Positions 31,747 through 40,011 of a DNA stretch of 53,872 nt are shown piece by piece. How positions within the stretch are numbered: the stretch's first letter is position 1; the number at the start of each line of letters is the position of its first letter. The DNA lies in the NCBI GenBank assembly GCA_025355665.1, contig JANXZF010000133.1, positions 1-53,872 on the forward strand, written 5' to 3'. The notes under the pieces are model-generated. The model searched no databases. It had not been told where the DNA came from and saw only the letters and a program-made list of their open reading frames with translations. The DNA is from Actinomycetes bacterium (lineage in GTDB: Bacteria; Actinomycetota; Actinomycetes; Nanopelagicales; Nanopelagicaceae). The translations under genes were made by a program, and so were the position numbers.

Positions 31747-32499
31747 ATGAGTACGTTAGAGATCAGGGGCCTTGAGGTTTCGGTGAATACAGACAAGGGT
31801 GCAATCGAGATTTTGAAGGGCGTGGATCTGGTAATCCGATCTGGCGAAACACACGCCATCATGGGTCCAAACGGTTCTGGAAAATCCACCCTTGCTTATT
31901 CAATAGCCGGACATCCGAAGTACACCGTCACGGGCGGCAGCGTCACTTTGGACGGTCTCGACGTGTTGGCTATGAAAGTTGATGAGCGCGCGAAGGCTGG
32001 ACTGTTTCTTGCAATGCAGTACCCTGTTGAAGTTCCAGGAGTGTCGGTTTCTAACTTCCTGCGAACTGCCGTCACGGCGCTTCGTGGCGACGCACCAAAA
32101 TTGCGTACTTGGGTGGGCGAAGTCAAGGCAGCGATGAACGCATTGAACATGGATCCAGGTTTCTCAGAACGAAGTGTGAATGAAGGATTCTCTGGCGGAG
32201 AAAAGAAGCGACACGAAATTATGCAGTTGGAATTGCTCAAGCCGAAGATTGCAATTCTCGACGAGACTGACTCTGGACTAGATGTTGACGCGCTTCGAAT
32301 CGTTTCCGAGGGCGTCAATCGGGCTAAAGTAGCAAACGATCTCGGTGTTCTCTTGATTACCCACTACACACGAATCCTTCGTTATATAAAGCCAGATTTC
32401 GTCCATGTCTTTGCCAACGGTCACATTGTCGAAGAAGGCGGGCCAGAACTCGCCGATAAGTTGGAAGAGAAGGGCTACGCAGAGTACGTCAGCAGTTGA
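31747..32499 (+). CDS. sufC: Fe-S cluster assembly ATPase SufC
   Basis: ABC-type ATPase that drives conformational change of SufB-SufD. The 250-residue protein has Walker A GPNGSGKST near residue 39, the signature FSGGEKKRHEIMQ and Walker B AILDETDSGLD, the SufC-specific wording. AGAGGAG precedes the ATG. The end is followed 19 bp later by sufS. Confidence 0.97.
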   Translation: MSTLEIRGLEVSVNTDKGAIEILKGVDLVIRSGETHAIMGPNGSGKSTLAYSIAGHPKYTVTGGSVTLDGLDVLAMKVDERAKAGLFLAMQYPVEVPGVSVSNFLRTAVTALRGDAPKLRTWVGEVKAAMNALNMDPGFSERSVNEGFSGGEKKRHEIMQLELLKPKIAILDETDSGLDVDALRIVSEGVNRAKVANDLGVLLITHYTRILRYIKPDFVHVFANGHIVEEGGPELADKLEEKGYAEYVSS

Positions 32500-32518
32500 T
32501 GCGCGTACTCATACCCTC

Positions 32519-33769
32519 ATGCCACTAAAAGCCGCCTTGATCCGCCGGGACTTTCCCATCTTCGATCGGAAGATCCGTGGTGACAATCGGCTTGTCTATT
32601 TGGATAGTGGCGCAACGAGCCAGAAACCAAATATCGTGATTGATGCTGAAGCCGATTTCTATCGGAATAACAATTCGGCGGTGCACAGAGGCGCTCATCA
32701 GTTGGCCGAAGAAGCAACGGAGGCATATGAAGGTGCACGATTGATCGTGGCAAAATTCCTTGCGGCAGATGGTGACGAGATCGTTTTCACAAAAAGTGCC
32801 ACGGAGAGCCTAAATCTCTTGGCCTATGCGATGGGAAATGCCCCTGCCGGAAATCGTTTTCATCTAGGCAAAGGCGATGGGATAGTCGTTACTGAGATGG
32901 AGCACCATGCAAATCTCATCCCATGGCAGCAACTTGGAAAACGAACAGGTGCAAGTTTGTCTTGGTTCAAAGTCAACACCGATGGACGTTTGGATCTTTC
33001 CGATATCAATTCCGTAATAACGGAAGGCACGAAGGTAATTGCACTAACCCATCAATCCAATGTGCTTGGAACTATCAACCCTCTCGAAGCCATAGTGGCG
33101 CGGGCGCATGAGGTCGGGGCAGTTGTCGTATTGGACGCTTGCCAATCTGTTCCTCATATGAAAATTAACGTTGGAGCACTTGGCGTGGACTTCCTTGCCT
33201 TCTCGGGACACAAAAGTGTTGGCCCAACTGGAGTGGGTGTGCTGTGGGGACGTAAGGAATTGCTGGATGAACTTCCTCCATTTCTTTTTGGCGGGTCCAT
33301 GATTGAAAACGTCACCATGACGGATGCGACGTGGGCTCCTGTACCTCGCAAATTCGAAGCGGGCGTACCGAATATGGCTCAGGTTGTAGGACTGGGCGCG
33401 GCAATCGAATATTTGGAAAAAATAGGTTTGGAAAATATCCACGAGCATGAAGTATCTCTAGTGAGTCGGCTCCTCAATGGACTTCAGAGCATCGATGGAG
33501 TGAAGATATTCGGTCCCCAGGATTTGAATATGCGCGGTGGAGTGGTGGCTTTTGCCGTTGAAGGAATTCATCCGCACGATGTTGGTCAGTACTTGGACAG
33601 TCTTGGTATCGCGGTTCGGACCGGCCACCATTGTGCGTGGCCGCTCAATAAGAAACTCAGCGTCACCGCCACGGTTCGTGCCTCGGTGTACCTATATAAC
33701 GATGAAGCCGACATAGATGCCCTCATTCAAGGGGTGCAGGGAGCAAAGAAATATTTCGGTGATCGGTAA
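32519..33769 (+). CDS. sufS: Cysteine desulfurase SufS
   Basis: PLP enzyme that removes sulfur from cysteine for cluster assembly. 416 residues from ATG 32519 (MPLKAALIRRDFPIF); the track start lies inside sufC. Motifs: YLDSGATSQKP, ITEGTKVIALTHQSNVLG, DACQSVPHM, the PLP lysine in FSGHKSVGPTGVGVLWG and the catalytic cysteine in VRTGHHCAWPL near residue 370. Group II desulfurase that works with SufU, whose start overlaps its stop (TAATG). Confidence 0.97.
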   Translation: MPLKAALIRRDFPIFDRKIRGDNRLVYLDSGATSQKPNIVIDAEADFYRNNNSAVHRGAHQLAEEATEAYEGARLIVAKFLAADGDEIVFTKSATESLNLLAYAMGNAPAGNRFHLGKGDGIVVTEMEHHANLIPWQQLGKRTGASLSWFKVNTDGRLDLSDINSVITEGTKVIALTHQSNVLGTINPLEAIVARAHEVGAVVVLDACQSVPHMKINVGALGVDFLAFSGHKSVGPTGVGVLWGRKELLDELPPFLFGGSMIENVTMTDATWAPVPRKFEAGVPNMAQVVGLGAAIEYLEKIGLENIHEHEVSLVSRLLNGLQSIDGVKIFGPQDLNMRGGVVAFAVEGIHPHDVGQYLDSLGIAVRTGHHCAWPLNKKLSVTATVRASVYLYNDEADIDALIQGVQGAKKYFGDR

Positions 33770-34224
33770 TGCAACTCGACAATTTGTATCAAGCAGTGAT
33801 CTTGGATCATTACAAACGACCCGAGCATAAGGGACTATCCGTTCCGTCGGACGTGCAAGTGCACCACATCAACCCAAGTTGTGGAGATGAGCTCACTTTA
33901 AATCTTTCATTGGTCGACGGTCGAATCTCATTAACCTGGGATGGAGTCGGATGCTCTATCTCCATGGCATGCGCCTCGATGATGGCGGGCCTTCTTACCG
34001 GAAAAACGCTAAGCGAAGCAGAGCCGATCTTGGACTCGTTTGTCTCGTTGATGCAGAGCAAGGGCACGCAAAGTGGGGACGAAGAAATCCTTGAAGACGC
34101 AGTTGCTTTCGCTGGAGTCTCCAAGTATCCAGCTCGTATTAAGTGCGCTCTTCTGTCATGGATGGCTTTTAAGGACGCTGCTGTACAAGTTGAAGGAAAA
34201 CAATCACTAGGCTCAGAGAATTGA
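33769..34224 (+). CDS. sufU: SufU sulfur-transfer protein
   Basis: Zinc-dependent sulfur acceptor for SufS, 151 residues. The three conserved cysteines are in PSCGDELTL, MACASMMAG and RIKCALLSW, with an adjacent Asp, matching the SufU zinc site rather than an IscU scaffold. Translation is coupled to sufS. sufT follows after 19 bp. Confidence 0.95.
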   Translation: MQLDNLYQAVILDHYKRPEHKGLSVPSDVQVHHINPSCGDELTLNLSLVDGRISLTWDGVGCSISMACASMMAGLLTGKTLSEAEPILDSFVSLMQSKGTQSGDEEILEDAVAFAGVSKYPARIKCALLSWMAFKDAAVQVEGKQSLGSEN

Positions 34225-34243
34225 TTACTGGAGGTAGGGTGCG

Positions 34244-34555
34244 ATGCTTGCAAAGATAGATGACGTAACTGAGGCGATGAAGGATGTTGTCGATCCCGAA
34301 CTCGGGATCAACGTCGTGGACTTGGGTCTTATCTACGACATCATGGTGGATGAGAGCAACATTGCAATTTTAAACATGACGCTGACCTCTGCTGCTTGCC
34401 CCCTTCAGGATGTAATTGAGGATCAAACGCGGGCAGCATTGTCCCAATTGACAAGCGATGTCCGGATCAACTGGGTCTGGATGCCGCCTTGGGGCCCGGA
34501 CAAAATCACTGACGATGGACGCGAGCAATTACGGGCGCTTGGGTTTACCGTTTAA
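34244..34555 (+). CDS. sufT: SufT / DUF59 (MIP18-like) Fe-S maturation protein
   Basis: Small DUF59 protein of 103 residues at the end of the suf operon, thought to help deliver Fe-S clusters. It contains DVVDPELGINVVDLGLIYDI and the conserved cysteine in LTSAACPLQDVIEDQ. GGAGG is 9 nt before the ATG. The last codons contain the -10 box of the following ABC exporter gene. Confidence 0.93.
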   Translation: MLAKIDDVTEAMKDVVDPELGINVVDLGLIYDIMVDESNIAILNMTLTSAACPLQDVIEDQTRAALSQLTSDVRINWVWMPPWGPDKITDDGREQLRALGFTV

Positions 34556-34558
34556 CGT
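34546..34558 (+). promoter_or_regulatory. Leaderless -10 box of the ABC exporter gene
   Basis: TACCGT (34546-34551), inside the 3' end of sufT, ends 7 nt before the exporter ATG. This suggests the exporter can be expressed apart from the suf operon. Confidence 0.5.
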
Positions 34559-36433
34559 ATGTCGAACCACGCAGGATGGATGACTTTTCGTTCGATGATG
34601 GCCGATTCGTCGGTTAAAAATCAGAAACTAAAGCCGGGCACGATTCGTCGGATAGGCACCTTCGCTAAACCTTACAAGTGGCAGATAATTTTCTTTCTTG
34701 TAACAGTTGTGGTTGATGCTTTTCTGGTTATTGCGACTCCGCTGCTATTGCGACAGTTGTTGGACAAGGGGGTGCACAATCACAATGGCGGCCTTGTAAC
34801 TCGGTTGTCGCTATTCGTTGGTTTGCTTGCTATTGCGGATGCTCTCATGAGTGTCGTTGGCCGATGGTTCTCATCGCGCATTGGCGAAGGGTTGATTTAC
34901 GATTTGAGATCGCAGGTCTACTCGCATGTTCAAAAGCAGTCAATTGCCTTCTTCACCCGCGCCCAGACAGGCGCATTGATTTCACGTATCAATTCGGATG
35001 TGATTGGTGCGCAACAAGCGTTCACCGCGACTCTTTCAGGCGTTGTTAGTAACGTAGTCAGCCTGATCCTCGTGACCGTCACCATGCTCATCCTTTCGTG
35101 GCAAATCACAGTCGTATCCCTCCTCCTACTCCCACTTTTCTTGCTTCCAACAAAATGGGTAGGAAGGAAACTTCAAGGGCTAACGCGTCAGTCGTTTCAG
35201 TTAAACGCCGAGATGTCCAGCACGATGACCGAGCGATTCAATGTGTCAGGCGCCATGCTCGTTGCTTTATACGGCGAGCCCAAAAGAGAACATGAATATT
35301 TCGCAACCAAGGCACGACGAGTCGCCGACATGGGAATATCTATTGCGCTGCTCAATCGAATCTTCTTTATTGCGTTGACTAGCGTCGCAGCAATTGCTAC
35401 TGCTTTTGCATACGGAATAGGTGGGCATCTGGCAATTTCAGGTGCGATAACGGTTGGGACATTCATGGCAGTTACTGCTCTACTTGGGCGTCTCTACGGT
35501 CCGCTTACTGCGTTATCAAATGTTCGGGTTGATGTTATGACCGCACTAGTCTCTTTTGAACGAGTTTTTGAGGTACTGGATTTAATACCGATGGTTCAAA
35601 ATAAAGTCGGCGCCCTTGAACTGCCCGCAGGAAATCCGAGTGTCGAATTCCGGAATGTGGATTTCTCATACCCCAGGGCCGAACAGATATCTCTTGCCTC
35701 CCTTGAATCGGCGTCGAGACCTGAAACCGTTCCTAGCGGTGAAGTTCTTAGAGCCATTTCTTTCATTGCAAAACCCGGGACTATGACGGCGTTAGTTGGT
35801 CCATCTGGAGCGGGCAAGACCACGATTAGCGCATTGATTCCTCGTCTCTACGATGTCACCGGCGGTTCGCTTTTGGTTGGCGGAATCGACGTACGTGATC
35901 TCACTCTGGAGAGTTTGCGCCATTCCATCGGCGTGGTGATGCAAGATGCACACCTTTTCCACGAAACCATCGGTGAGAATCTGAAGTACGCGAAACCCGA
36001 TGCCACCGAAGCGCAGATGAGGGCAGCCTGCGTGGCGGCTCGTATTTGGCCACTCATAGAGTCACTGCCCAATGGATTCGACACAATGGTAGGAGAGCGC
36101 GGTCATCGACTTTCGGGCGGTGAAAAACAACGTCTAGCGATTGCAAGGCTTTTGCTGAAATCTCCCGCGGTCGTGATCTTGGACGAAGCAACTGCCCATC
36201 TTGATTCAGAGAATGAAGCCCTTGTCCACGAAGCACTTCGAGTAGCTCTGCAAGGACGCACCAGCATCGTTATCGCACACCGATTAAGCACAGTTATGGA
36301 AGCAGATCAGATTCTCGTTTTGGAGAAAGGCGCGATTGTCGAAAGAGGAACTCACGAAGAGTTGGTGAGCGCCAAAGGTTTGTACGCTGAACTTTATGCA
36401 AGGCAGGATTTAACGAGCGCGTCTCAGGAGTAG
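34559..36433 (+). CDS. ABC exporter, fused membrane and ATPase domains (MsbA/multidrug-like)
   Basis: Half-transporter of 624 residues that should work as a dimer in the inner membrane. Residues about 30-330 form the six-helix type-IV exporter domain. The ATPase domain shows Walker A GPSGAGKTT, Q-loop VMQDAHLF, signature LSGGEKQRLAIARLL, Walker B VVILDEATAHLD and H-loop IVIAHRLSTV, all intact. The substrate (lipid, drug or peptide) cannot be inferred. It is 3 bp downstream of sufT but has its own probable promoter. Its last 24 bp overlap the convergent SURF1 gene. Confidence 0.93.
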   Translation: MSNHAGWMTFRSMMADSSVKNQKLKPGTIRRIGTFAKPYKWQIIFFLVTVVVDAFLVIATPLLLRQLLDKGVHNHNGGLVTRLSLFVGLLAIADALMSVVGRWFSSRIGEGLIYDLRSQVYSHVQKQSIAFFTRAQTGALISRINSDVIGAQQAFTATLSGVVSNVVSLILVTVTMLILSWQITVVSLLLLPLFLLPTKWVGRKLQGLTRQSFQLNAEMSSTMTERFNVSGAMLVALYGEPKREHEYFATKARRVADMGISIALLNRIFFIALTSVAAIATAFAYGIGGHLAISGAITVGTFMAVTALLGRLYGPLTALSNVRVDVMTALVSFERVFEVLDLIPMVQNKVGALELPAGNPSVEFRNVDFSYPRAEQISLASLESASRPETVPSGEVLRAISFIAKPGTMTALVGPSGAGKTTISALIPRLYDVTGGSLLVGGIDVRDLTLESLRHSIGVVMQDAHLFHETIGENLKYAKPDATEAQMRAACVAARIWPLIESLPNGFDTMVGERGHRLSGGEKQRLAIARLLLKSPAVVILDEATAHLDSENEALVHEALRVALQGRTSIVIAHRLSTVMEADQILVLEKGAIVERGTHEELVSAKGLYAELYARQDLTSASQE

Positions 36434-37135
36434 CCGGCCGTAGACAATCAATCCAGCAAAGAAGAGCCATTGCAGGGCATAGGCCATGTGCGGGCCATCT
36501 GTTAGTTCCGGCAACTCCACCGGTACTGCTGGAGTCATCGACGCTTCTGAAGCCGTTAAGAGGTCAATATAAAAATCTTCAGTCTTAATCGTCGTCTTGC
36601 TCTGCGCGTTCCATTTGCTAATGAGGTTCTTGCTACCGGGGGATACAGCGAAGAAGGAACCTTGCGGCAGTGAATTGTCCAATCGGACGCGACCGGTAAT
36701 TGCTACAACTGCCGATGTTGTCTGGGGTAATTTTGGCGTTGAAGTTGCCTCCTGGCCCGGTGCAATCCAACCGCGATCTACCCAAAAAGTTCGGGCAGTT
36801 GAGTCAGTAAAGAGCGTTAGTAATGCGAAGCCGTAGGCACCATTCGAGTATTGATTTCTCAAGAGGATTTGATGCGATGAATCAAATCTTCCTGTAATGG
36901 AAACCTTCCGCCACTCAGCAGCGATGAGGTTGTCTCCGAGTGCGTCCAATGTTGTTGGCGGCAAATCGACGTGTGAGGCAATTATGAAATTTCGGTGATG
37001 CCGTGCCACACCGCGTGCGTACTGCCAGTGACTGGCCCAAAGGCAGAGAGCAATCAATGCGATTGCGAAAATGGTGATGGCAATTGGGTGGGATTCTTTC
37101 CCACGCGAACTAGGGGAGAGTTCTGTTTTTGTCAT
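36410..37135 (-). CDS. SURF1 family cytochrome oxidase assembly protein
   Basis: Membrane protein that assists heme A insertion into subunit I of aa3-type cytochrome c oxidase. The 241 residues have an N-terminal helix (about 17-36), a periplasmic domain with WRKVSITGRFDSSHQILLRNQ and TFWVDRGWIAPG, and a C-terminal helix after GPHMAYALQWLFF, all SURF1 hallmarks. It is downstream of the DUF3099 gene with a 26-bp overlap and is convergent with the ABC exporter gene. It fits with ctaA in the same window. Confidence 0.9.
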   Translation of the reverse strand: MTKTELSPSSRGKESHPIAITIFAIALIALCLWASHWQYARGVARHHRNFIIASHVDLPPTTLDALGDNLIAAEWRKVSITGRFDSSHQILLRNQYSNGAYGFALLTLFTDSTARTFWVDRGWIAPGQEATSTPKLPQTTSAVVAITGRVRLDNSLPQGSFFAVSPGSKNLISKWNAQSKTTIKTEDFYIDLLTASEASMTPAVPVELPELTDGPHMAYALQWLFFAGLIVYGRLLLRRAR

Positions 37136-37376
37136 TTATTACTGAGGAGCCAGGCAGAAGGGTCTCACGTCCTGCATTGGCCATGACGACTGCAAAGTAA
37201 GGCAATAGCAGGGCTCCGGCTAACGCGACCCATCGGAATGGATTGGGCAGGAATACCGCGGCGACAAAACAAGCCGTCCTAATCATCATTGAGATGAAAT
37301 ATCGCTTTTGGCGGGCGGGCAAATCGCTACTAAGGCTCGGTTGGGCGGTTGTGATGTCGTGGATTTCCTCGGCCAT
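37110..37376 (-). CDS. DUF3099 family small membrane protein
   Basis: An 88-residue protein with two hydrophobic helices (about 35-52 and 56-75) separated by NPFRW, matching the actinobacterial DUF3099 family of unknown function. The start is set at 37376 (MAEEIHDITTAQPS) because a TACTGT -10 box ends 6 nt upstream; the track adds nine residues. It probably forms an operon with SURF1, whose start it overlaps, hinting at a respiratory role, but that is inference. Confidence 0.8.
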   Translation of the reverse strand: MAEEIHDITTAQPSLSSDLPARQKRYFISMMIRTACFVAAVFLPNPFRWVALAGALLLPYFAVVMANAGRETLLPGSSVINDKNRTLP

Positions 37377-37388
37377 GCCACAACAGTA
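37377..37388 (-). promoter_or_regulatory. Leaderless -10 box of the DUF3099-SURF1 operon
   Basis: On the minus strand TACTGT (plus-strand 37383-37388) ends 6 nt before the proposed ATG at 37376. No ribosome binding site is visible. Confidence 0.5.
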
Positions 37389-37482
37389 CGCTCTTCTTTC
37401 CAAAGGAGGTCCAATTGCCGAAAGATTGGAGTTCCAAAGCTATTTTCGGCGTGGAAATTCCTACATACGCTTGAGTAGCCAG

Positions 37483-37494
37483 TAAGTTCTAGCC
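37483..37494 (+). promoter_or_regulatory. Leaderless -10 box of fabG-fabI
   Basis: TAAGTT (37483-37488) ends 6 nt before the fabG ATG. There is no ribosome binding site. It is the only apparent promoter for the fabG-fabI pair. Confidence 0.55.
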
Positions 37495-38202
37495 ATGACT
37501 CAAGCAATAGCGCTGATTACCGGAGGCAACAGGGGAATTGGATTGGCCATCGCCCAGGAACTCAAGGCATCCGGAGTCAACGCAATTATTACCTATCGCA
37601 CAGGAAATCCCCCTGAGGGTTTCGACGCGGTCAAGATGGATGTCACGTCCTCTGAGAGCGTTGATGCTGCCTTTACCGAAGTTGAGACCAAATACGGTGT
37701 CCCTGAAATTATCGTGGCCAATGCGGGATTTACTCGCGACGCTTTGGTTATGCGTATGAGCGATTAAGATTTTGTTGACGTCGTAGATGCCAACCTCGCG
37801 GGGGCATTTCGCGTGGCACGGCGGGCAACTCGAGGGCTCTTGAAGCTTAAGAGAGGCCGCTTAATCTTTGTAGGCAGTGTCGTGGGAAGCGTCGGTTCGG
37901 CGGGCCAAGTAAATTACGCCGCCAGCAAGTCAGGGTTGGTTGGAATGGCGCGCTCTTTTGCCCGCGAACTCGGCAGTAGGGGTATTACAGCAAATGTAAT
38001 AGCGCCTGGTTTTGTTGAAACCGATATGACGGCAGAACTAGAGGAAAAGCGGCGAGCAGAAATAGCAGTATCGGTTCCGCTAGGAAGATTCTGCTCTGCC
38101 GAGGAGATCGCAACAGTCGTTGGATTTATTGCTTCACCGAAAGCGTCGTATATAACCGGCGCATTAATACCAGTAGATGGCGGACTAGGAATGGGACACT
38201 GA
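37495..38202 (+). pseudogene. fabG: 3-oxoacyl-ACP reductase FabG, interrupted by an in-frame TAA
   Basis: NADPH-dependent ketoacyl reductase of fatty-acid synthesis (mabA/fabG1 position). The track gives two ORFs (37495-37767 and 37813-38202), but they are in the same frame; only TAA at 37765-37767 separates them. Before it are the nucleotide loop GGNRGIGLAIAQEL and NAGFTRDALVMRMSD; after it DFVDVVDANLAGAFRVARRA and the active site, with Ser in VGSVVGS and YAASKSG. The stop replaces the conserved acidic residue of MRMxDE; one change, GAA to TAA, explains it. Full length would be 235 residues. A truncated product would lack the catalytic Ser-Tyr-Lys. The frame, codon use and downstream gene are otherwise intact, so a sequence error or a recent mutation are the likely causes. 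Confidence 0.9.
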
Positions 38203-38205
38203 ATA

Positions 38206-38973
38206 ATGGGAATACTCCAAGGCAAAAATATTCTGGTAACAGGTGTCTTGAACGACTCCTCGATCGCCTTTCATGTTGCGCGTTTGGCGCAAGAAGAAGG
38301 AGCGACGGTAGTCCTTAGTTCCTACGGTCGAGTTCGGCGTATCACCGAACGCATCGCTAATCGTTTGCCGCAAACCGCACCGGTAATCGAGCTCGATGTG
38401 ACCAATGATGAGGATCTGGCAGCCCTGGCCGAAAGAGCCGGTGAGTACGTCCCCACCCTTGATGGAGTGGTGCATTCCATTGCATTCGCCCCAGAGGCTG
38501 CTTTAGGCGGAAACTTTCTCAATACGACTTGGCCAGATGTTGCCACTGCGGTTCAGGTTTCAGCGTATTCATTGAAATCATTGACCATGGCGGCCCGACC
38601 AATGTTCTCTGGGGGCGCATCTGTTGTTGGTTTGGATTTTGACGCGACTGTTGCTTGGCCAAAATACGACTGGATGGGCGTAGCCAAGGCCGCCCTCGAG
38701 TCGACGACGCGCTATTTGGCAAGGGATCTTGGGCCGGAAAATGTCCGCGTAAACCTCGTGGCGGCCGGGCCATTGAGCACGATTGCAGCCAGATCCATTC
38801 CAGGGTTCGAATTATTGGGCAATTTATGGGACCAAAGGTCGGCTTTAGAATGGGATTTCAATGATCCAGTTCCTGCGGCCAAGGCAGTATGCGTCCTCCT
38901 GTCCGATTGGCTGCCTAAAACAACAGGTGAAATCATCCACGTTGACGGGGGAGTTCACGCGATCGGAGGCTAA
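38206..38973 (+). CDS. fabI: Enoyl-ACP reductase (NADH), FabI/InhA type
   Basis: Last reductase of the fatty-acid elongation cycle. The 255-residue short-chain dehydrogenase begins MGILQGKNILVTGVLNDSSIAFHVA, with the FabI/InhA-type nucleotide loop, and has the Y-X6-K active site in YDWMGVAKAALE. The C-terminus IIHVDGGVHAIGG is typical. It follows fabG by 3 bp and is the equivalent of mycobacterial inhA. If the stop in fabG is real, polarity could lower its expression. Confidence 0.95.
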   Translation: MGILQGKNILVTGVLNDSSIAFHVARLAQEEGATVVLSSYGRVRRITERIANRLPQTAPVIELDVTNDEDLAALAERAGEYVPTLDGVVHSIAFAPEAALGGNFLNTTWPDVATAVQVSAYSLKSLTMAARPMFSGGASVVGLDFDATVAWPKYDWMGVAKAALESTTRYLARDLGPENVRVNLVAAGPLSTIAARSIPGFELLGNLWDQRSALEWDFNDPVPAAKAVCVLLSDWLPKTTGEIIHVDGGVHAIGG

Positions 38974-39171
38974 AGTCTTCGATTTCCCCCTATGAGCGCC
39001 GTCTAGTACCCTTGCGCCAGACCAGTGGTTTAGCCACTGCAAGTGGAGTCACCGCTCCCACCTTCATTGCCAAGGCGATTGGGTACGTCGAAGTCCTATT
39101 TGGGACTTTCTTGCGGTGCTCGCGTTTGCAGCGAATAGTCACCGGACACCACATGTCATGGAGGAGTATTT
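38974..39171 (+). promoter_or_regulatory. infC leader with candidate promoter and alternative hairpins
   Basis: This 198-bp gap has a likely -10 box TACCCT (39007-39012), with only a weak -35 (TTCCCC-like near 38984). The predicted transcript leader is about 150 nt. It holds CAGTGG (39023-39028) paired with CCACTG (39034-39039), while CCACT (39034-39038) can instead pair with AGTGG (39042-39046), so the two hairpins exclude each other. A further hairpin AAGTCC...GGACTT lies at about 39090-39107. It ends in a strong GGAGGAG ribosome site (39160-39166). infC-operon leaders are regulated in other bacteria. Confidence 0.5.
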
Positions 39172-39762
39172 ATCAGCACTGAAGCACGCATCAACGATCG
39201 CATTCGCGTCCCTCAAGTTCGTCTCATCGGTCCCACCGCTGAACAAATCGGAGTTGTCGATATCGATACCGCTTTGAGAATGGCAGATGAAATTGGTCTT
39301 GACCTAGTTGAGATCGCCCCAGATGCCAATCCACCCGTATGCAAGATCATGGATTTCGGAAAGTATAAGTACGAGATCGCACAGAAGGCACGGGAAGCGC
39401 GACAGAACCAGACCCACATTGTGGTTAAAGAGGTTCGGATGCGACCAAAGATCGAAAGTCACGACTATGAGACCAAGCGGGCTCATATCGAGAAATTCCT
39501 TCGCGGTGGCGACAAGGTAAAGATAACAATGCAATTTCGTGGTCGTGAGCAGACAAGGCCTGAGTTGGGTTACCGACTCTTGCAGAAGCTGGCTCAAGAT
39601 ATTAGCGAATTCGGTTTTGTGGAGTTTGCGCCGAAGCAAGAGGGTCGAAATATGACCATGGTCTTGGGCCCAACGAAACGAAAGACCGAAGCAGTGGCAG
39701 AGCAGAAGGCCGCGCGTAAAGCGAAGGCAGATGCTGTGGCAAAGGAACAAGAAGGCCAGTAA
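39172..39762 (+). CDS. infC: Translation initiation factor IF-3, ATC start codon
   Basis: IF-3 binds the 30S subunit and checks start-codon pairing. The track ORF (39274) lacks the first 34 residues. In the same frame upstream the sequence reads [20 protein letters not shown], the conserved IF-3 N-terminus, beginning with ATC at 39172 placed 5 nt after GGAGGAG; no ATG, GTG or TTG exists in frame near there. Non-canonical AUU/AUC starts in infC are known and allow IF-3 to repress its own translation. The 196-residue protein has both domains, linked by [17 protein letters not shown]. rpmI and rplT follow. Confidence 0.92.
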   Translation: MSTEARINDRIRVPQVRLIGPTAEQIGVVDIDTALRMADEIGLDLVEIAPDANPPVCKIMDFGKYKYEIAQKAREARQNQTHIVVKEVRMRPKIESHDYETKRAHIEKFLRGGDKVKITMQFRGREQTRPELGYRLLQKLAQDISEFGFVEFAPKQEGRNMTMVLGPTKRKTEAVAEQKAARKAKADAVAKEQEGQ

Positions 39763-39799
39763 GAATTTCTGTACGAGCACGAACGAGAGGAACGCGAAC

Positions 39800-39997
39800 A
39801 TGCCAAAGATGAAAACGCACAGTGGCGCAAAGAAGACTTTCCGCGTCACCGGATCTGGGAAGATCATGCACGAGCGAGCTGGCAAGCGCCACCTTCTTGA
39901 GCGCAAGTCTTCGCGTCAAACACGCCGTCTCACCAATGATGTAGCGGCCAAGCCAACAACAACTTTTACAGCCAAGCGCATGCTTGGTTTGAAGTAA
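39800..39997 (+). CDS. rpmI: 50S ribosomal protein L35
   Basis: A 65-residue basic protein, [22 protein letters not shown], the standard L35 start, and length. The track ORF begins in infC; the ATG at 39800 is 6-10 nt after a purine-rich GAGAGGAACG. Second gene of the conserved infC-rpmI-rplT unit. Confidence 0.96.
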   Translation: MPKMKTHSGAKKTFRVTGSGKIMHERAGKRHLLERKSSRQTRRLTNDVAAKPTTTFTAKRMLGLK

Positions 39998-40011
39998 GGA
40001 GCGTCACTTAA

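Noticed and set aside
34559-36433. ABC exporter as an additional Suf component
   Set aside because: It is a type-IV exporter with its own probable promoter; adjacency to sufT alone does not support a role in cluster assembly.
37813-38202. Separate 129-residue ORF after fabG
   Set aside because: It is in the same frame as fabG and continues its conserved sequence; the GTG start has no ribosome binding site and the product would lack the nucleotide-binding loop. Treated as the 3' part of the interrupted gene.
39304-39906. Minus-strand ORF of 200 residues opposite infC-rpmI
   Set aside because: Shadow of infC and rpmI; no recognisable domain and no promoter or ribosome binding site.
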